From positions 124,001 through 188,000 of the forward strand of contig JBBHKE010001325.1 of NCBI GenBank assembly GCA_037447655.1: 64,000 nt of DNA. Reading direction: 5' to 3'. Numbering within the stretch: position 1 is the first letter of the stretch; each line of letters begins with the position of its first letter. Below the pieces are notes generated by a model that saw only the letters and a program-made list of their open reading frames with translations, made no database searches and was not told where the DNA came from. The translations under genes were made by a program, and so were the position numbers. This document shows, one piece after another, positions 23,567-34,973 of the stretch. This stretch comes from Zygnema cylindricum. Taxonomy: Eukaryota; Streptophyta; Zygnematophyceae; Zygnematales; Zygnemataceae.

Positions 23567-25435
23567 TCTAGGGTGCCTATGTTTGATGGAACAGGCTTCA
23601 CGTATTGGGCGTTTACAATGGAGGGATTGCTTTTCGAGAAGCACTTATGGGGAATTGTTGCGGGACCAGTGAGATGTCCGCCACCTGGCTTTGGAGGAGC
23701 TTACTACGGAGAATCATCTGAGACTGCCAAGAATATCATCCGGAGTTCAGATGCAACGGAAGGTGAAGGGAAAAACCTTTCCGTGGATGGGGAAATAGGG
23801 GAGAAGGAAAAAGGGACACCTATGGTGAGGGGAGCTAGGCTCTCAGCTATGGTACCACATGTAGGGATTAAAACTGAAGAAAATGACAGGAAAATATGGG
23901 AATACAAAAACACTATAACAAAACATCTCATACTTAGATAAGTGTCTAAGTCGATAGCTATCACTCTTTTAAGTCTAACCAAGTCTTCAGAGATATGGGA
24001 AGCACTAACTCAGATTTATAAGAGTGAGACTATTCAGAGGCAGCAATTAGTAAAACAGGAAATAGATGCCTACGTTTATAATGGCGGTAGCATGATAGAG
24101 TTTTGCAATGATATTGCTGCGTTATATGTTGAGCTTACTAGTGCGGGATATGTAGAATCTGAGGAGAGTAAGATTAATACACTAATTATGAAACTCCCAG
24201 ATGAGTACGAAAACATAATTAGTCGTATGCAGGCAATGGATGGCTCCTCATGGACTTGGAGCTTTACCATGGGGATAATTCTTGTGAGGGAAAGCACTTT
24301 GGAGCTTCGTAGGGGAAGGGACAGGGTCAATGCGTTTTCAGCTGGTGGTGATTGGCGGAAGCGTGATGAGAAGAACGGTGGTGATGAGCGGAAGCGTGAT
24401 GAGAGGAACGGTGGTGACGAGCGGAAGCGTGATGAGAGAAAGAAAGACAAAGGTAAACCTTATCGGAACTTTGGTGGAAAGAGAGGGAGAGGAAAAGAAA
24501 GGGGAGCTTTGAAAAAGGGGGTTTGCTTCTTTTGTAGGGAACCGGGTCATTATATGGAGGAATGCCCTTGTTTGGAAAAACTTAGAAGTTGGAATGTGGA
24601 TGAGGAGGAAGAAGGGGAAGAAGAGGAGAAAGAGGATGAAGATATTTTAGAGCTTCTCCGGATTAGTAGTATGGGAAAGAGTGAAAAGCACACAGAAATT
24701 CCACGAAGGCAACAGTGTGCTTTTGGAGGTATAAGGGAAGTAAAGAGAGAGGAGGTACTTGAGGATGACGAGGAGTGTAAAGTGTATGACTTAGAAATGA
24801 GAAAGTCATGTCTAGGATCCATAAGTGAAAACGGGAAAGATAAAATTAACGAGGATAATTTTATAGGTATTTTGGAATTAGAAAACTGGTCGGAAAGGGA
24901 GACCTCAACGAATTCCGAGCAAAGGGGAGAAGTGAAACTAGAAGGGGTTTTTAAAGATAAGGGAGAAGAGGAATATTTAATGAAAGATTTAGGGGAGGAG
25001 AAATACTTATTTGGAATAAATTTAGAAAGAGAGAGTGGAAAGAAATCCATGGGAGAGAGTGAGGAAAGTTCAATTTTTGCGGGTAATGGGTTTGACATCG
25101 CTAAAGGGAGTGATGGTATTTATGAAGGTGTGCCTGTAAAAGGGTTAGCATCTGGGTGTATGTTGCAGATTGGAGATGGGGCTGGCTGTTTGGATCGCAA
25201 AAGGGAAATCGGTTTGTGTGTGGATGAAAGAGTGATGAAGTGGATAAAATCTTTGCTCGGATTTATGAAAAGTGGGATGTTAAATAAAATGTGTGATGCA
25301 ATTATTATTTCAGTTCATTTAATGCACTGTGTTAAATACTTAAGTTTTATAAAAAGAAAAGGAAAAAGGAAAAAGAAAAAGAAAAAGGGGAGGGGGTGTT
25401 TGTTTACTTGTTTGTGGAAGTTGAAAGAAAAATAG
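23555..25435 (+). pseudogene. Copia-type Gag with fused remnants of RT and RNase H
   Basis: The frame starts at the ATG inside the primer-binding site and runs 627 codons with a single in-frame TAA (23939-23941). The N-terminal UBN2-like Copia Gag part (EIWEALTQIYKS, MKLPDEYENII) resembles that of the gag-pol copies. A basic, KRDER-repeat linker precedes the zinc knuckle CFFCREPGHYMEEC (about residue 324). An acidic stretch follows. The last 150 residues carry worn traces of RT (DLGEEKYLFGI) and RNase H (GDGAGC, MKWIKSLLGF), all in the same frame. This points to an old deletion that removed protease, integrase and most of RT yet kept one frame. Such an element would need pol proteins in trans. 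The minus-strand copy shares this layout. Confidence 0.8.
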
Positions 25436-25453
25436 ACTAGAAAATAAGGGGAG

Positions 25454-26635
25454 TGTTAATATTTGAGTATTTTCTAGGTCTGTATTAGAATAGAAAAAGA
25501 GTTGAGGCGGTCTGCCTCGCACTCCCCTTCTCCAAGCCCCCACACTTGTTGTAGTCACTGAAGGCTAGAAAGGGAGCTAGAGCCATGGCTACCTAAACTC
25601 TCTAGAGATGACAGGAAGTGAATTAGGTAGATTTAACAAAATATACTTGACGGACCCAGGTATTGAACCTGGAACCTGCCGTCCGGCAAGTAGGGGTAGC
25701 CGTTGCCTTTAACCGTTAAACGTAGAACTAGTGTTACATTACATTAGGTTTGATTACATTATAAATTGTTACGCGTAGACTAAATCGTTTAACGGGAAAT
25801 AGATTCTTAGTACATAGATACCGTTTTAATATAGTACGGAGTACAGTACGGATACGAAACGGATACCGCGCATTTGTTTCGATAGCGAAACAAATATCGC
25901 GCGTCGAATTTCAGCGGCTAAGATTATAGCCGGTTTTTGATCGGACGGCCGCGATAGGTGCCGCGATCACGGAACATGTACTTTTGGCGTTTTTGAGCCA
26001 TCGCCACTTCATGTGACACGTGGCGCAACAATGTTGGATTGCGGCGACTCCGGAGATTGCGGGAACGAATCCGTCTATGACACGTGTCGACAATTTGGCC
26101 ATGTTGTACAATGGCCGTACAGAAAGTACACCGGCACCTGTACTTTTCTGTACGACACAGTAATTTGATTGGTGCCGTACTTCAGTAGATAGAGTTTTAG
26201 AGGGGAAATAGGACTTAGAAATTTTTGGGTAAGTAGCTGCCTCTCCAGAGAGCACCTTGTATAAATGGCAAACTTTGGCCAGCCATAACTATCAATTTAC
26301 TTGACCATTTTCAGTGATTCTTTTTGCTGCGGACTTAGGGAAGTCCAAGCTACACAGGGGTGTAGTCGGTCAGAGTTTTTGTCTGCCAGGGTGGCTGCAT
26401 TTATAAGGGAAAGTCAAAGTGGGTGAATGTGTCCAAATCTCATATTCTAACTTTGCATTCTGTGGTGGAACTGAGCACACAGAAAGTGTTATTTCACAGG
26501 GGTGAATCTATATTGGGATTGTGACTGTCAAGGGGTCAGTCATTTGGGTTTATATTAACTTGGAGTCGGCACTATCTAGATAAGCTTCTTTTGGATCTGC
26601 ATACTCTGAGGGCCAATGGAGGTCTCAGAGTTTCA
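25454..26635 (+). repeat. 3' LTR of sister gag-only element (1182 bp)
   Basis: Starts TGTTAATATTTGAG and ends GAGTTTCA. Antisense T-arm-like hairpin at 25656-25672. Confidence 0.9.
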
Positions 26636-27660
26636 ATTTCCACCACATAATGTAAAGTTAGAATATGAGTTTTGGACACATTTACCCACTTTGACTTTCC
26701 CTTAGAAATGCTGCCACTCTAGCAAGAAAAAACTCTGACCAACAACACTTTTATGTAGCTTGGACTCCCCTGAGTCCGTAGCAAAAAGAATCAGTGAAAA
26801 TGGTCCACTGAATGAGTAGTAATTAAATGGCAAAGTTTGCCCATTTCTATAGATGCTCTCTAGGAGAGAGGTGACTACCTGGCAAAATTATTCTAAGTCC
26901 TAAAACCCCTCTCTAAGCTCTCTAGTATTGAGGTACGGTCTAATCGTAAGAGTGTACCGTACAAAAAAGTACAGCCACCGTCGTACTTTCTATACGGTCA
27001 ATGTGCGACATCGCCATAATGTGACATTTGTCACATCCGGAATTATCATCTTGCGTTTCGGAAATCTCGCAATCCTCCTGGATCGTGCCACGTGTCATTC
27101 AAAGTGGCGGTGCTTGAAAACGTGAAGTCGCCCACTCCAGAATCCTGGCTCGCACCACGGCCGTTCGATTAAGACCGACATTTGAAATTGGTCGTCTAAA
27201 TAATTGCGCCATATTTGTTTCACATATGAAAAAAATGCGCGTTATCCGTTTCGAGAAAACCCGTAGTCACCACAATACAAACTGTTTCTATGTCTTACTA
27301 TTCCGTTAAATGAATTAGTCTAACTATTTATGTTTATATATTTACCGTACCCTATATATTTTAGCATAGGTCTTAGACTACACGATAAAGCTACCGGCTA
27401 CCTAATTCTTGATGGACGGCAAGTACTAGGATCAAATCTTGGGTCTGTCAAGGCAGTTTTGGTAAACCTACCAAAAACTAAAGCCTGTCTCTCTTTGTAG
27501 GTTGCATGGGCAGCCATGGCTCTAGCTGTCTCTCCAACCTTCAGTGACTGCGACAAGTGTGGGGGTTTGGAGAGTGGAGCGAGAGGCAGGCTGCTTTCGC
27601 TGACTTCCTCTTTATAAAATTTCCCTTTATTCAGACCTAGAAAATACATACATTTCAACA
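26636..27660 (-). repeat. Main part of the outer element's 3' LTR
   Basis: It matches 43078-44097 (ATTTCCACCACA..., ending TTTCAACA). The first five bases are the TSD copy of the sister insertion. T-arm-like motif at 27427-27440, here in forward sense because the element is reversed. Confidence 0.88.
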
Positions 27661-28037
27661 CTCCCCTTATTTTCTAGTCTACTTTCTTTTCAACTCCTAC
27701 TAAATATTTTTTTCTTTTCTTTTTCTTCTTTCTTTTCTTCGCATAAAACGTTAAGTAAACAACCTCATATTCAAATAGGTATATTAGATGAGCTGAAATA
27801 AAAATTGCATCTTGTTGATCACACATTTTATTTAGCATCCCACCTTTTATAAATCCGAACAAAGATTTTATCCACCTCATCTCTTTTACATCCACACAAA
27901 ATCCAATTTTCCTCTTGCAATTCAAATAGTCAGCCCCATCTCAAATCTGCAACACACACCCAGATGCTAACCCTTTTACAGGCACACCTTCATAGATGAC
28001 ATCACTCCCATGAGTGATGTCAAAACCATTACCCCTT
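27661..28037 (-). pseudogene. 3' end of the outer element's gag frame
   Basis: Polypurine complement CTCCCCTTATTTTC at the left, then a minus frame (27674-27925) whose residues WIKSLFGFIKGGMLNKMCD parallel the tail of the sister Gag. It is cut at 28037 by the next Copia copy. Confidence 0.8.
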
Positions 28038-29071
28038 TGTAGAAATTAAAGTTTATTTTAGTATTTTCTAGGTTTTGTAAAATGCAGAAAAGAAGTAGAG
28101 GCAGTTTGCCTCTAACTCCTCTCTCTAGCTCCCACACTTGTCGCAGTCACTGAAAGTTAGAGAAGGAGATAGAGCCATGGCCGCCAATGCTATCCCGACG
28201 GAAACAAATGTTAGGTTAGTAGATTTTTACAAAATAAACTTGGCGGGCAAATGATTTGAACCTCATACCTGCCGTCCGCCAAAGAAGCCGGCAACCGGTA
28301 GCCTTAGCCAACTAGTCTTACACAGAGATATATGATATAGGGTTTCATAGTTATTTAAATGTTAACACGTCGGCTATCTTCATTCAACGGGATATTTAGA
28401 CATCGATACAGTTTGTAATGTATGGCGTACGACACATCCGAAATGGATACCGCGCATTTTGTTATGAAGGCAAAACAAATATTGTGCAAGTATTTATGAC
28501 GGCCACGATTGTAATCCGGCTTAATCGGACGGCCACGAAGCATGCCGAGATCGCGCAATAGGTTTTTGGCGGTTTGCGGTCGACGTCAGATCAATCGCCA
28601 AATGACACAATCACATTGGATTACGACATCTCCGGGGTTATAGGAACGAATCCAAAAATGACATGTGTCGACTTTTTGGCCATGTCGTACAATGGCCGTA
28701 CATAAAGTATAACGGCACCTGTACCTTTATGTACGACACACTATTATGATTGGTACCCTACTTTAGTAGATAGAGTTTTAGAGAGAGATAGGACTTAGAA
28801 AAATTTGATAGATTGGACCCTCTCTCCCAAAGAGCTTTTGTACAAATGGTCAACTTTGATCCTTCATAACTTACTGTTCAAGGGATCAAATAAAGAGATT
28901 ATTTTTGCTATCTATTCACAAGAGTCTTGCCTTTATTGAGGTGTAGGTCGTCAGAGTTTTTTTCAGCCAGGGTGGCAGTTATTCTTGTTGAAACACAAAA
29001 GGGTCAGGGTTATCCTAGAGGCTTCGTGTGAGCTGCCTACTTTGAGATCCTATAGAGGTATCAGAGTTGCA
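28038..29071 (+). repeat. 5' LTR (1034 bp)
   Basis: TGTAGAAATTAAAG to GAGTTGCA. Antisense T-arm-like motif at 28252-28264, outer stem TTGGCGG/CCGCCAA. Confidence 0.9.
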
Positions 29072-29087
29072 GGTTATGGGCCCACCA
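29072..29087 (+). other. Primer-binding site, anticodon half of tRNA-iMet
   Basis: GGTTATGGGCCCACCA is the exact complement of the anticodon stem-loop region of plant initiator tRNA-Met (as I remember that sequence) and starts directly after the LTR end CA. The gag ATG (29076) is inside it. Confidence 0.75.
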
Positions 29088-32000
29088 TCTAGGGTGTCCA
29101 TATTCAATGGAGCTGGATTCATATACTCGGAAAGTATGATGACAGGAGCTCTATGTGAGAAACAGTTTTGGGGAATAGTGAGTGGACTGGTGAGGCGTCC
29201 ATCCAGTCTAGGGATACCTCCAGGGTTTACAGGAGGCATATTCACTAGAGATGCAGATCCATCTTCAACGGAGGAGACAAAGCAAGGAGAGGTGGTGGAC
29301 AAAGGAAAGGAGAATGAGACGGTCACACCAATAGAAACCGGTTCGGCATTCATGTCACCTATTCCGAGGAACGAGGAGAATGATATCGATGCCTGGAACT
29401 ACAACAATATGGCGGCTAAGCACTTCATCCTCCGCCATCTTACTCAAGGGCTTGCATCTCCCCATTTGCAGGTAGAGAGGGCATCCGATCTTTGATTGGC
29501 TCTTATAGAGATGTACCGAAGTGGTACGATTTAGCAACAACAGTTGGCTGATCAAAAATTTTAGGAGTATATATACAAAGGGGGGAAGATGTTCGATTTT
29601 CGCAATGAGCTTGCTACACTATTCATGGAACTAGAGAGTGATGGAAAAATATTTAGTGATAAGAAAAAGGTTAACTGTTTACTGATGAAGTTACCCAAGG
29701 AGTTCGAGAACATAGTCAACTGTGTGCAGGACTTGGCGGACTCAAGGTGGATTTGGAATTCAGTGGTAGGGATGATTCTCGTTGGAGAGAAAACAATTGA
29801 GATCAGAAGGGGAGGAAAGAGTGGGCAAGCTTTAGGAGATGGGACCGATTGGAGAAACAATGATTCCAGGAAACAGGCTGAAAATTATCGAGGGGAGGGG
29901 CAAAATAATCAGACTTAGGAGTTTGGACCAAGGACTCACAAGGATTTGTGCCATTTTTGTAAGAAATCGGGGAACTAAAAGTTTGAATGCACTAAGTTAA
30001 CTGAGCTGCGGTTAAACGAGGGGCAGACTGGTGGACCCTCAAGAGGAAAGAAAAAGGCCCTTGTGACACAGGTACATGAGTCGGAATCCGAGGACGAGGA
30101 CGATGAACTCCAATTAGATGAGGAGTTGGAAGCGATAAACGAGGTCGAAATTCCACAAAATCAAAATTGTGCTTTCGGTGGATTGAAAGGTGAAGCAGGC
30201 TGGATTGTAGATATAGGTGCATCCATGCACATGTGTAAAGATAAACACATGTTCACTAAGATAAGAAAGATTCCCACCGTAGAGATAGAGTACGCGGATG
30301 GGAGGATAGTCACTACTACTCTTGTAGGATCGGTAGATCTAAAAGTGTTAGTAGAACGAAGGACATCTCTAGTTACATTCTCCGATGTATTGTGTATTCC
30401 GGAGCTAAACAAAAACCTCATCTATACGTCTGTATTAGATGATAAGGGTTTTGATACTAGCACTAGGAAAGGAGAATTTACTGCTAGTTTTGAGGAGGAA
30501 GTTTATTTCACTGCTGAAAAAGGTAGCCAATGGATGTTTAGGCTGATTTTAAGCAATGAAAAAAAGAAACTTTACTATGCGGGTGTTTATGATATAATGT
30601 TGTGGCATAAGAGGCTTGGGCATGTGAATCTAGATAAGTTAAGAGAGATGAAAATGATGGGAGTAGTGGAAGGGATTTAATTCGGTGAAAGTGAGAATGT
30701 ATGTGATTGTAGTGGATGTGCTCAAGGTAAAGCACACAGGTTACCTTTCCCAAAAACTGCCACCTATAAGGGAGAAAAAATTCTAGATTTACTACACACA
30801 GATATTTGGTGGCTGGCTAGAGTGCCATCACCTGGGGGGAAGAGATTTATGATTACTATCACCGATGATTGGTCTCGATATTCCAGGGTGTATTTTTTGA
30901 GAAATAAGTCAAAGGCTCAGGAATGTTTTATACAATATAAAGCATGGAGTGAAAAACTCCATGAAACCTCAATCAAGAGAATAAGGAGTGACAATGGTGG
31001 AGAGTATACCTCTAACCAGTTTGAGGATTTTTTGAGAGAAGATGGAGTGCAACAACAAAAAACTGTTCCTGAAAATCTTGAGCAAAATGGTGTAGCTAAA
31101 AGATTAAATAGAACATTGAGTGATAGTGCTACGAGTATGTTGTCAGATAAGAAGATAAGAAAGAAGTTTTGGGCTGAAGCAATGAACTGTGCAAATTATC
31201 TCAAGAATAGAGTTCTTACTTCAGCAGTAAAAGGCCAAATACCGTATGAGAGATGGACAGGCCGAAAACCAGATATTTCACACTTAAAGGTTTTCAGTAG
31301 TCAAGTGTTTAGTTTAGACACAGATCGGTCAAACTGAAAGTTAAACCCAAAAGAAAAACCATCATATCTACTAGGATATGATAAAGATGTAAAAGGATAA
31401 AGAGTCTTTGATCTCAAAAGAGAGGATATTATCCTAGTGAAGCATCTAGAGGTTATAAATGAAGAAAAATCTATATATAAGACAATCAGAATCAAATTTG
31501 AGTCAGAAAATTCTGATGACTTTGAGCTTCCTAACTATCCAAGATTGAGCACCCTAAAAGATTTCAAGAAGATGATGATCTTGCAGGTACAGATCAGATC
31601 GAGAAGGACCCAAATGTGGAACCCATAGTATTAACTCCAACTGAAGCGGAAGACGTGGTGGAAATCGACCCGGAATCAAGGGATAGGGGAGAAGTAGAAA
31701 CTGTTCGGAAAAATCCAAGAGAGCCATCTATTCCGGCAATCGAGTTTGAGGGAGGAAGAAAAAGCAGCAAAAAACTGCAAGAGAGGCAAGTTAACAATAA
31801 GGTAACCAAACTGTCTCACCCTGATGAACCTCAAACTTATAATGAGGCAATGACTTGTCCTGAAAGAAACTGGTGGAAGACATACATTAATGAGGAGATG
31901 GCCTCAATTATGGCGGCCGATACATGGGAATTGGTGGATTGTCCTATTGACAAGAAGCCAATTGGGTGTAAGTGGGTATTTAAGCTGAAATTCAACCCGG

Positions 32001-33412
32001 ATAACACCATTGAGCGCTACAAGGCTCGGTTAGTGGCGAAGGGATTTACCCAGAAAGAGGGAATTGACTACGAGGAGACTTTTGCCCCGGTCGTCATGTT
32101 TCCTTCAGTTCGGATACTTCTCAGTATAGCGGCAACAGAAGACATAGAAGTGCATCAGATGGACATCAAGACGACCTTCCTACATGGAGAGTTGGAAGAG
32201 GAAATTTTTATGCGACAGCCCGAAGGATTTGTGGAGCAAGGGGAGGAAAGCAAGGTATGCCGATTGATCAAATTTTTCTATGGGCTGAAACAGGCGCCTC
32301 GGCAATGGAACAAGAAGCTCGATGAGTTTCTTACAAGTTTGGGATATAATTGGATCAGCTCAGATCACTCAATTTATTTGTTTGAAGATGAGGAAAGAAT
32401 TATTTTTATTGAAATTTATGTTGATGATTTGTTTGTTTTAACTAAATCCATGGATAAAATAAATAAGTTGAAAAATGATTTAAAAGGAAGATTTGAGATG
32501 AATGATATGGGAGAAGCGAGGTATATTTTTGGAATTCAGGTAGAGAGAGACAGAGACAGAAAGATAATAAGATTAACTCAAAAAGAGGTCATTGGAAACA
32601 TCTTAGAAAAATTCCAAATGGACAAGGCTAAAAGTTGTACCACTCCTATGGAATTAAAGAAGGGAAATGAGGGGAGTGAGGAAGAGGGAGTTATAATCTT
32701 AGATGGTGAGGTAGGCTCGGAAGAGAAAATATTTATGCAGACCATCCCTTATAAACAAGTAGTGGGCAGCCTAATAAATTTCATGAATTATACCCGTCCG
32801 GACATAGCCGCAGCTGTAGGAGTACTAAGTAGGAGTCTGAATGCTCCCACTAAGAAAGATTGGGTGGCAGCTAAGAGAGTCCTTAGATATCTCATAGGAA
32901 CTAGGGATCTATGGTTGCATTTGGGTGGGAACAATACTGACATCACCACTTGGAGTGATGCCACCTATGGGGATGCTCCTATGAGAATATGCACATCTAG
33001 ATATGTATTGTATGTGGGTGATGGGGCTTGCTGCTGGAGCAGCAAGCAGCAAAAAGGTCATTGCTTAGTCCACCATAGAGGCTAAGTACATGGCTTCTAG
33101 CTCTGCTGTAAAAGAATTAATGTGGGTCAAGTCTTTGCTTGGTGAGCTTGGTCATCTTAAGAGTGGTGTCCAAAAAGTGTTTTGTGATAATCAGGCTGCC
33201 ATTTCCATTTCTGCCAATCCTCAACATCATTTAAAGCCAAACACATGGACATTAGACTTAGCTTTGTTAGGGAGAAAGTAGAAAACAAGATAATCAGTTT
33301 GGAGTATAAACTAAATAGTGAAATGGTAGTAGATATGATGACTAAACGTGTTCCTTCCCTTAAACTAATTTTTCTGCCTGAGAAGTGTGGTCTTAAAATA
33401 AAGAGTGACTAG
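29076..33412 (+). pseudogene. Copia gag-pol pseudogene (second copy)
   Basis: Order: Gag (29076-29495, then 29589-29918 after stops); zinc knuckle with its histidine changed (CKKSGN then stop, near 29975); protease with D-I-G instead of DSG near 30210; integrase from about 30600 (HKRLGH, CSGC) to 31340, with SDNGGEYTSNQF intact. RT lies in one long open frame at 31616-33085, with YVDD at 32417-32428; RNase H is broken near 33085 (extra bases in the CAGCAAGCAGCAAAAAGG run) and ends near 33412. RT is the best preserved part. The element is disabled by stops in gag and between domains. Confidence 0.9.
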
Positions 33413-33528
33413 AAAATAAGGGGAGTGTAGAAATTAAAGGTTATTTTAGTATTTTCTAGGTTTTGTAAAATGCACAAAAGAAGCAGAGGCAGTCTGCCTT
33501 TAACTCCTCTCTCCAGCTCCCACACTTG

Positions 33529-33757
33529 TGTTCGATTGGCACGTGAAGCCTGTCCAATACGGGGTAGAATATGGAAATATCTATACTCGAGCCGCTCGTA
33601 ATAAATGGGTACGGACCCGCCAGTCTCAACATCGAGCTGGTGGCACAGTGGTAGTGCGTTCGCAGCTGAAGTGAAAGGTCCCAGGTTCGAACCCTGGCCG
33701 GCTCAATTTTCCCAAGTGTGGGACATGCCGAATCCCGGATTTCTAGGAAATCTAACA
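33529..33757 (+). repeat. TRIM 5' LTR
   Basis: 229 bp. Contains a tRNA-like gene at 33634-33704. Confidence 0.93.
33634..33704 (+). tRNA. tRNA-like gene inside TRIM 5' LTR
   Basis: A complete 71-nt cloverleaf can be drawn. Acceptor GAGCTGG with CCGGCTC (one T-G pair); D-stem GCAC/GTGC with loop AGTGGTA; anticodon stem TTCGC/GTGAA (one G-T pair) with a 7-nt loop; 5-nt variable loop; T-arm CCAGG-TTCGAAC-CCTGG; A at the discriminator position. A-box (TGGCACAGTGG) and B-box (GGTTCGAACCC) are good, and TTTT follows at 33707-33710 as a Pol III stop. Odd: position 33 is G where tRNAs have U; the nominal anticodon is CTG. I infer a tRNA-derived Pol III unit, not a proven working tRNA. Confidence 0.65.
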
Positions 33758-33772
33758 TGGTATCAGAGCCAG
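33758..33772 (+). other. TRIM primer-binding site (tRNA-iMet 3' end)
   Basis: TGGTATCAGAGCCAG is complementary to the 3' end of initiator tRNA-Met and directly follows the LTR. Confidence 0.9.
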
Positions 33773-33803
33773 CGGGATTGCGGATGGTTTGACCGGCTTT
33801 CCC

Positions 33804-33814
33804 GTGAGGGGGGG
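33804..33814 (+). other. TRIM polypurine tract
   Basis: GTGAGGGGGGG immediately before the 3' LTR. Confidence 0.85.
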
Positions 33815-34043
33815 TGTTCGATTGGCACGTGAAGCCGGTCCAATACGGGGTAGAATATGGAAATATCTATACTCGAGCCGCTCGTAATAAATGGGTACGG
33901 ACCCGCCAGTCTCAACATCGAGCTGGTGGCACAGTGGTAGTGCGTTCGCAGCTGAAGTGAAAGGTCCCAGGTTCGAACCCTGGCCGGCTCAATTTTCCCA
34001 AGTGTGGGACATGCCGAATCCCGGATTTCTAGGAAATCTAACA
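33815..34043 (+). repeat. TRIM 3' LTR
   Basis: 229 bp; one difference from the 5' LTR (G for T at the 24th base). Confidence 0.93.
33920..33990 (+). tRNA. tRNA-like gene inside TRIM 3' LTR
   Basis: Identical to 33634-33704, with the TTTT run at 33993-33996. If transcribed from its internal promoter, the RNA would be the small tRNA-like unit and not the element's full-length RNA. Confidence 0.65.
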
Positions 34044-34973
34044 ACTTGTCGCAGTCACTTAAAGTTAGAGAGGGAGATAAAGCCATGGCCGCCTATGCTA
34101 TCCCAACGGGGACAGATAATAGGTTAGTTTTTTTTTACAAAATTATCTTGGCGGGCCCAAGATTTGAACCTGATACCTGCCGTCCGCCAAAGTAGCCGGT
34201 AGCCTTAGCCTACTAGTCTTAACTAGAGATATATGATATAGGGTTTGATAGTTATTTAAATGTTAACACGTCGGCTATCTTCATTCAACGGGATATTTAG
34301 ACATCGATACAGTTTGTAATGTATGGCGTACGGCACATCTGAAACGGATACCGCGCATTTTGTTTCGAAGGCGAAACAAATATTGCGCAAGTATTTATGA
34401 CGGCCACGATTGTAACCCGACTTAATCGGACGGCCACGAAGCATGCTGAGATCGCGCAATAGGTATTTGGCGGTTTGCGGTCGACGTCACATCAATCGCC
34501 ATATTGCACAATCACATTGGATTACGGCATCTGCGAGGATTTCGGGAACGAATCCAAAAATGACATGTGTCGACTTTTTGGCCATGTTGTACAATGGCCG
34601 TACTTAAAGTACAACGGCACCTGTACCTTTATGTACGATACACTATTATGATTGGTGCCGTACTTCAATAGATAGAGTTTTAGAGAGAGATATGACTTTG
34701 AAAAATTTGATAGATTGGACCCACTCTCCAAGAGACCTTCTGTACAAAAGGTCAACTTTGACCCTTCATAACTTACTGCTCAGATGAGCAAATTCAAAGA
34801 TTCTTTTTGCTATCAACTCAAGGGAGTCTTGCCTTTACAGAGGTGTTGGTGGTAAGAGTTCTTATCAGCCAGGGTGGCAGTTATTCTTGCTGAAACACAA
34901 AAGGGTCAGGGTTATCCTAGAGGCTTCGTGTGAGCTGCCTATTCTGAGGTCCTATGGAGGTCTCACAGTTGCA

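Larger units (their letters stand above)
22289..26635 (+). mobile_element. Gag-only Copia derivative (sister copy)
   Basis: Perfect TSD ATTTC at 22284-22288 and 26636-26640. 5' LTR 22289-23550 with a chimeric start, primer-binding site at 23551, single gag-type frame 23555-25435, polypurine AAAATAAGGGGAG at 25441-25453, 3' LTR 25454-26635. There is no protease, integrase or intact RT. Confidence 0.9.
33529..34043 (+). mobile_element. TRIM: 515-bp miniature LTR element with tRNA-like LTRs
   Basis: Two 229-bp LTRs (33529-33757, 33815-34043) start TGTTCG, end TAACA and differ by one base. The TSD is ACTTG (33524-33528, 34044-34048), and the uninterrupted host sequence CACACTTGTCGCAG is seen in sister LTRs. 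The interior is only 57 bp: primer-binding site for the 3' end of initiator tRNA-Met, then a polypurine tract. There is no coding capacity, so it must rely on the proteins of other elements. Near-identical LTRs mean recent movement. Confidence 0.93.
28038..34973 (+). mobile_element. Ty1/copia-type retrotransposon, second gag-pol copy
   Basis: LTRs 28038-29071 and 33426-34973 (the latter holds the TRIM). The flanks CCCTT and CCCCC match at only three of five bases, so the TSD is weak, but both junctions lie inside the outer element's gag region. Full domain order is present with several stops. Confidence 0.9.
33426..34973 (+). repeat. 3' LTR, interrupted by the TRIM
   Basis: About 1028 bp once the TRIM and one TSD copy are removed. 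Starts TGTAGAAATTAAAGG, ends CACAGTTGCA. Antisense T-arm-like motif at 34157-34172. Confidence 0.9.

Noticed and set aside
23942-25435. Free-standing host gene with CCHC zinc knuckle
   Set aside because: It lies between LTRs, in frame with the Gag start at 23555, and has a reversed sister copy in the same context.
33600-33760. SINE derived from a tRNA
   Set aside because: The tRNA-like part is not at the 5' end, there is no A-tail, and the unit is an LTR with TG...CA ends, primer site, polypurine tract and a second LTR.
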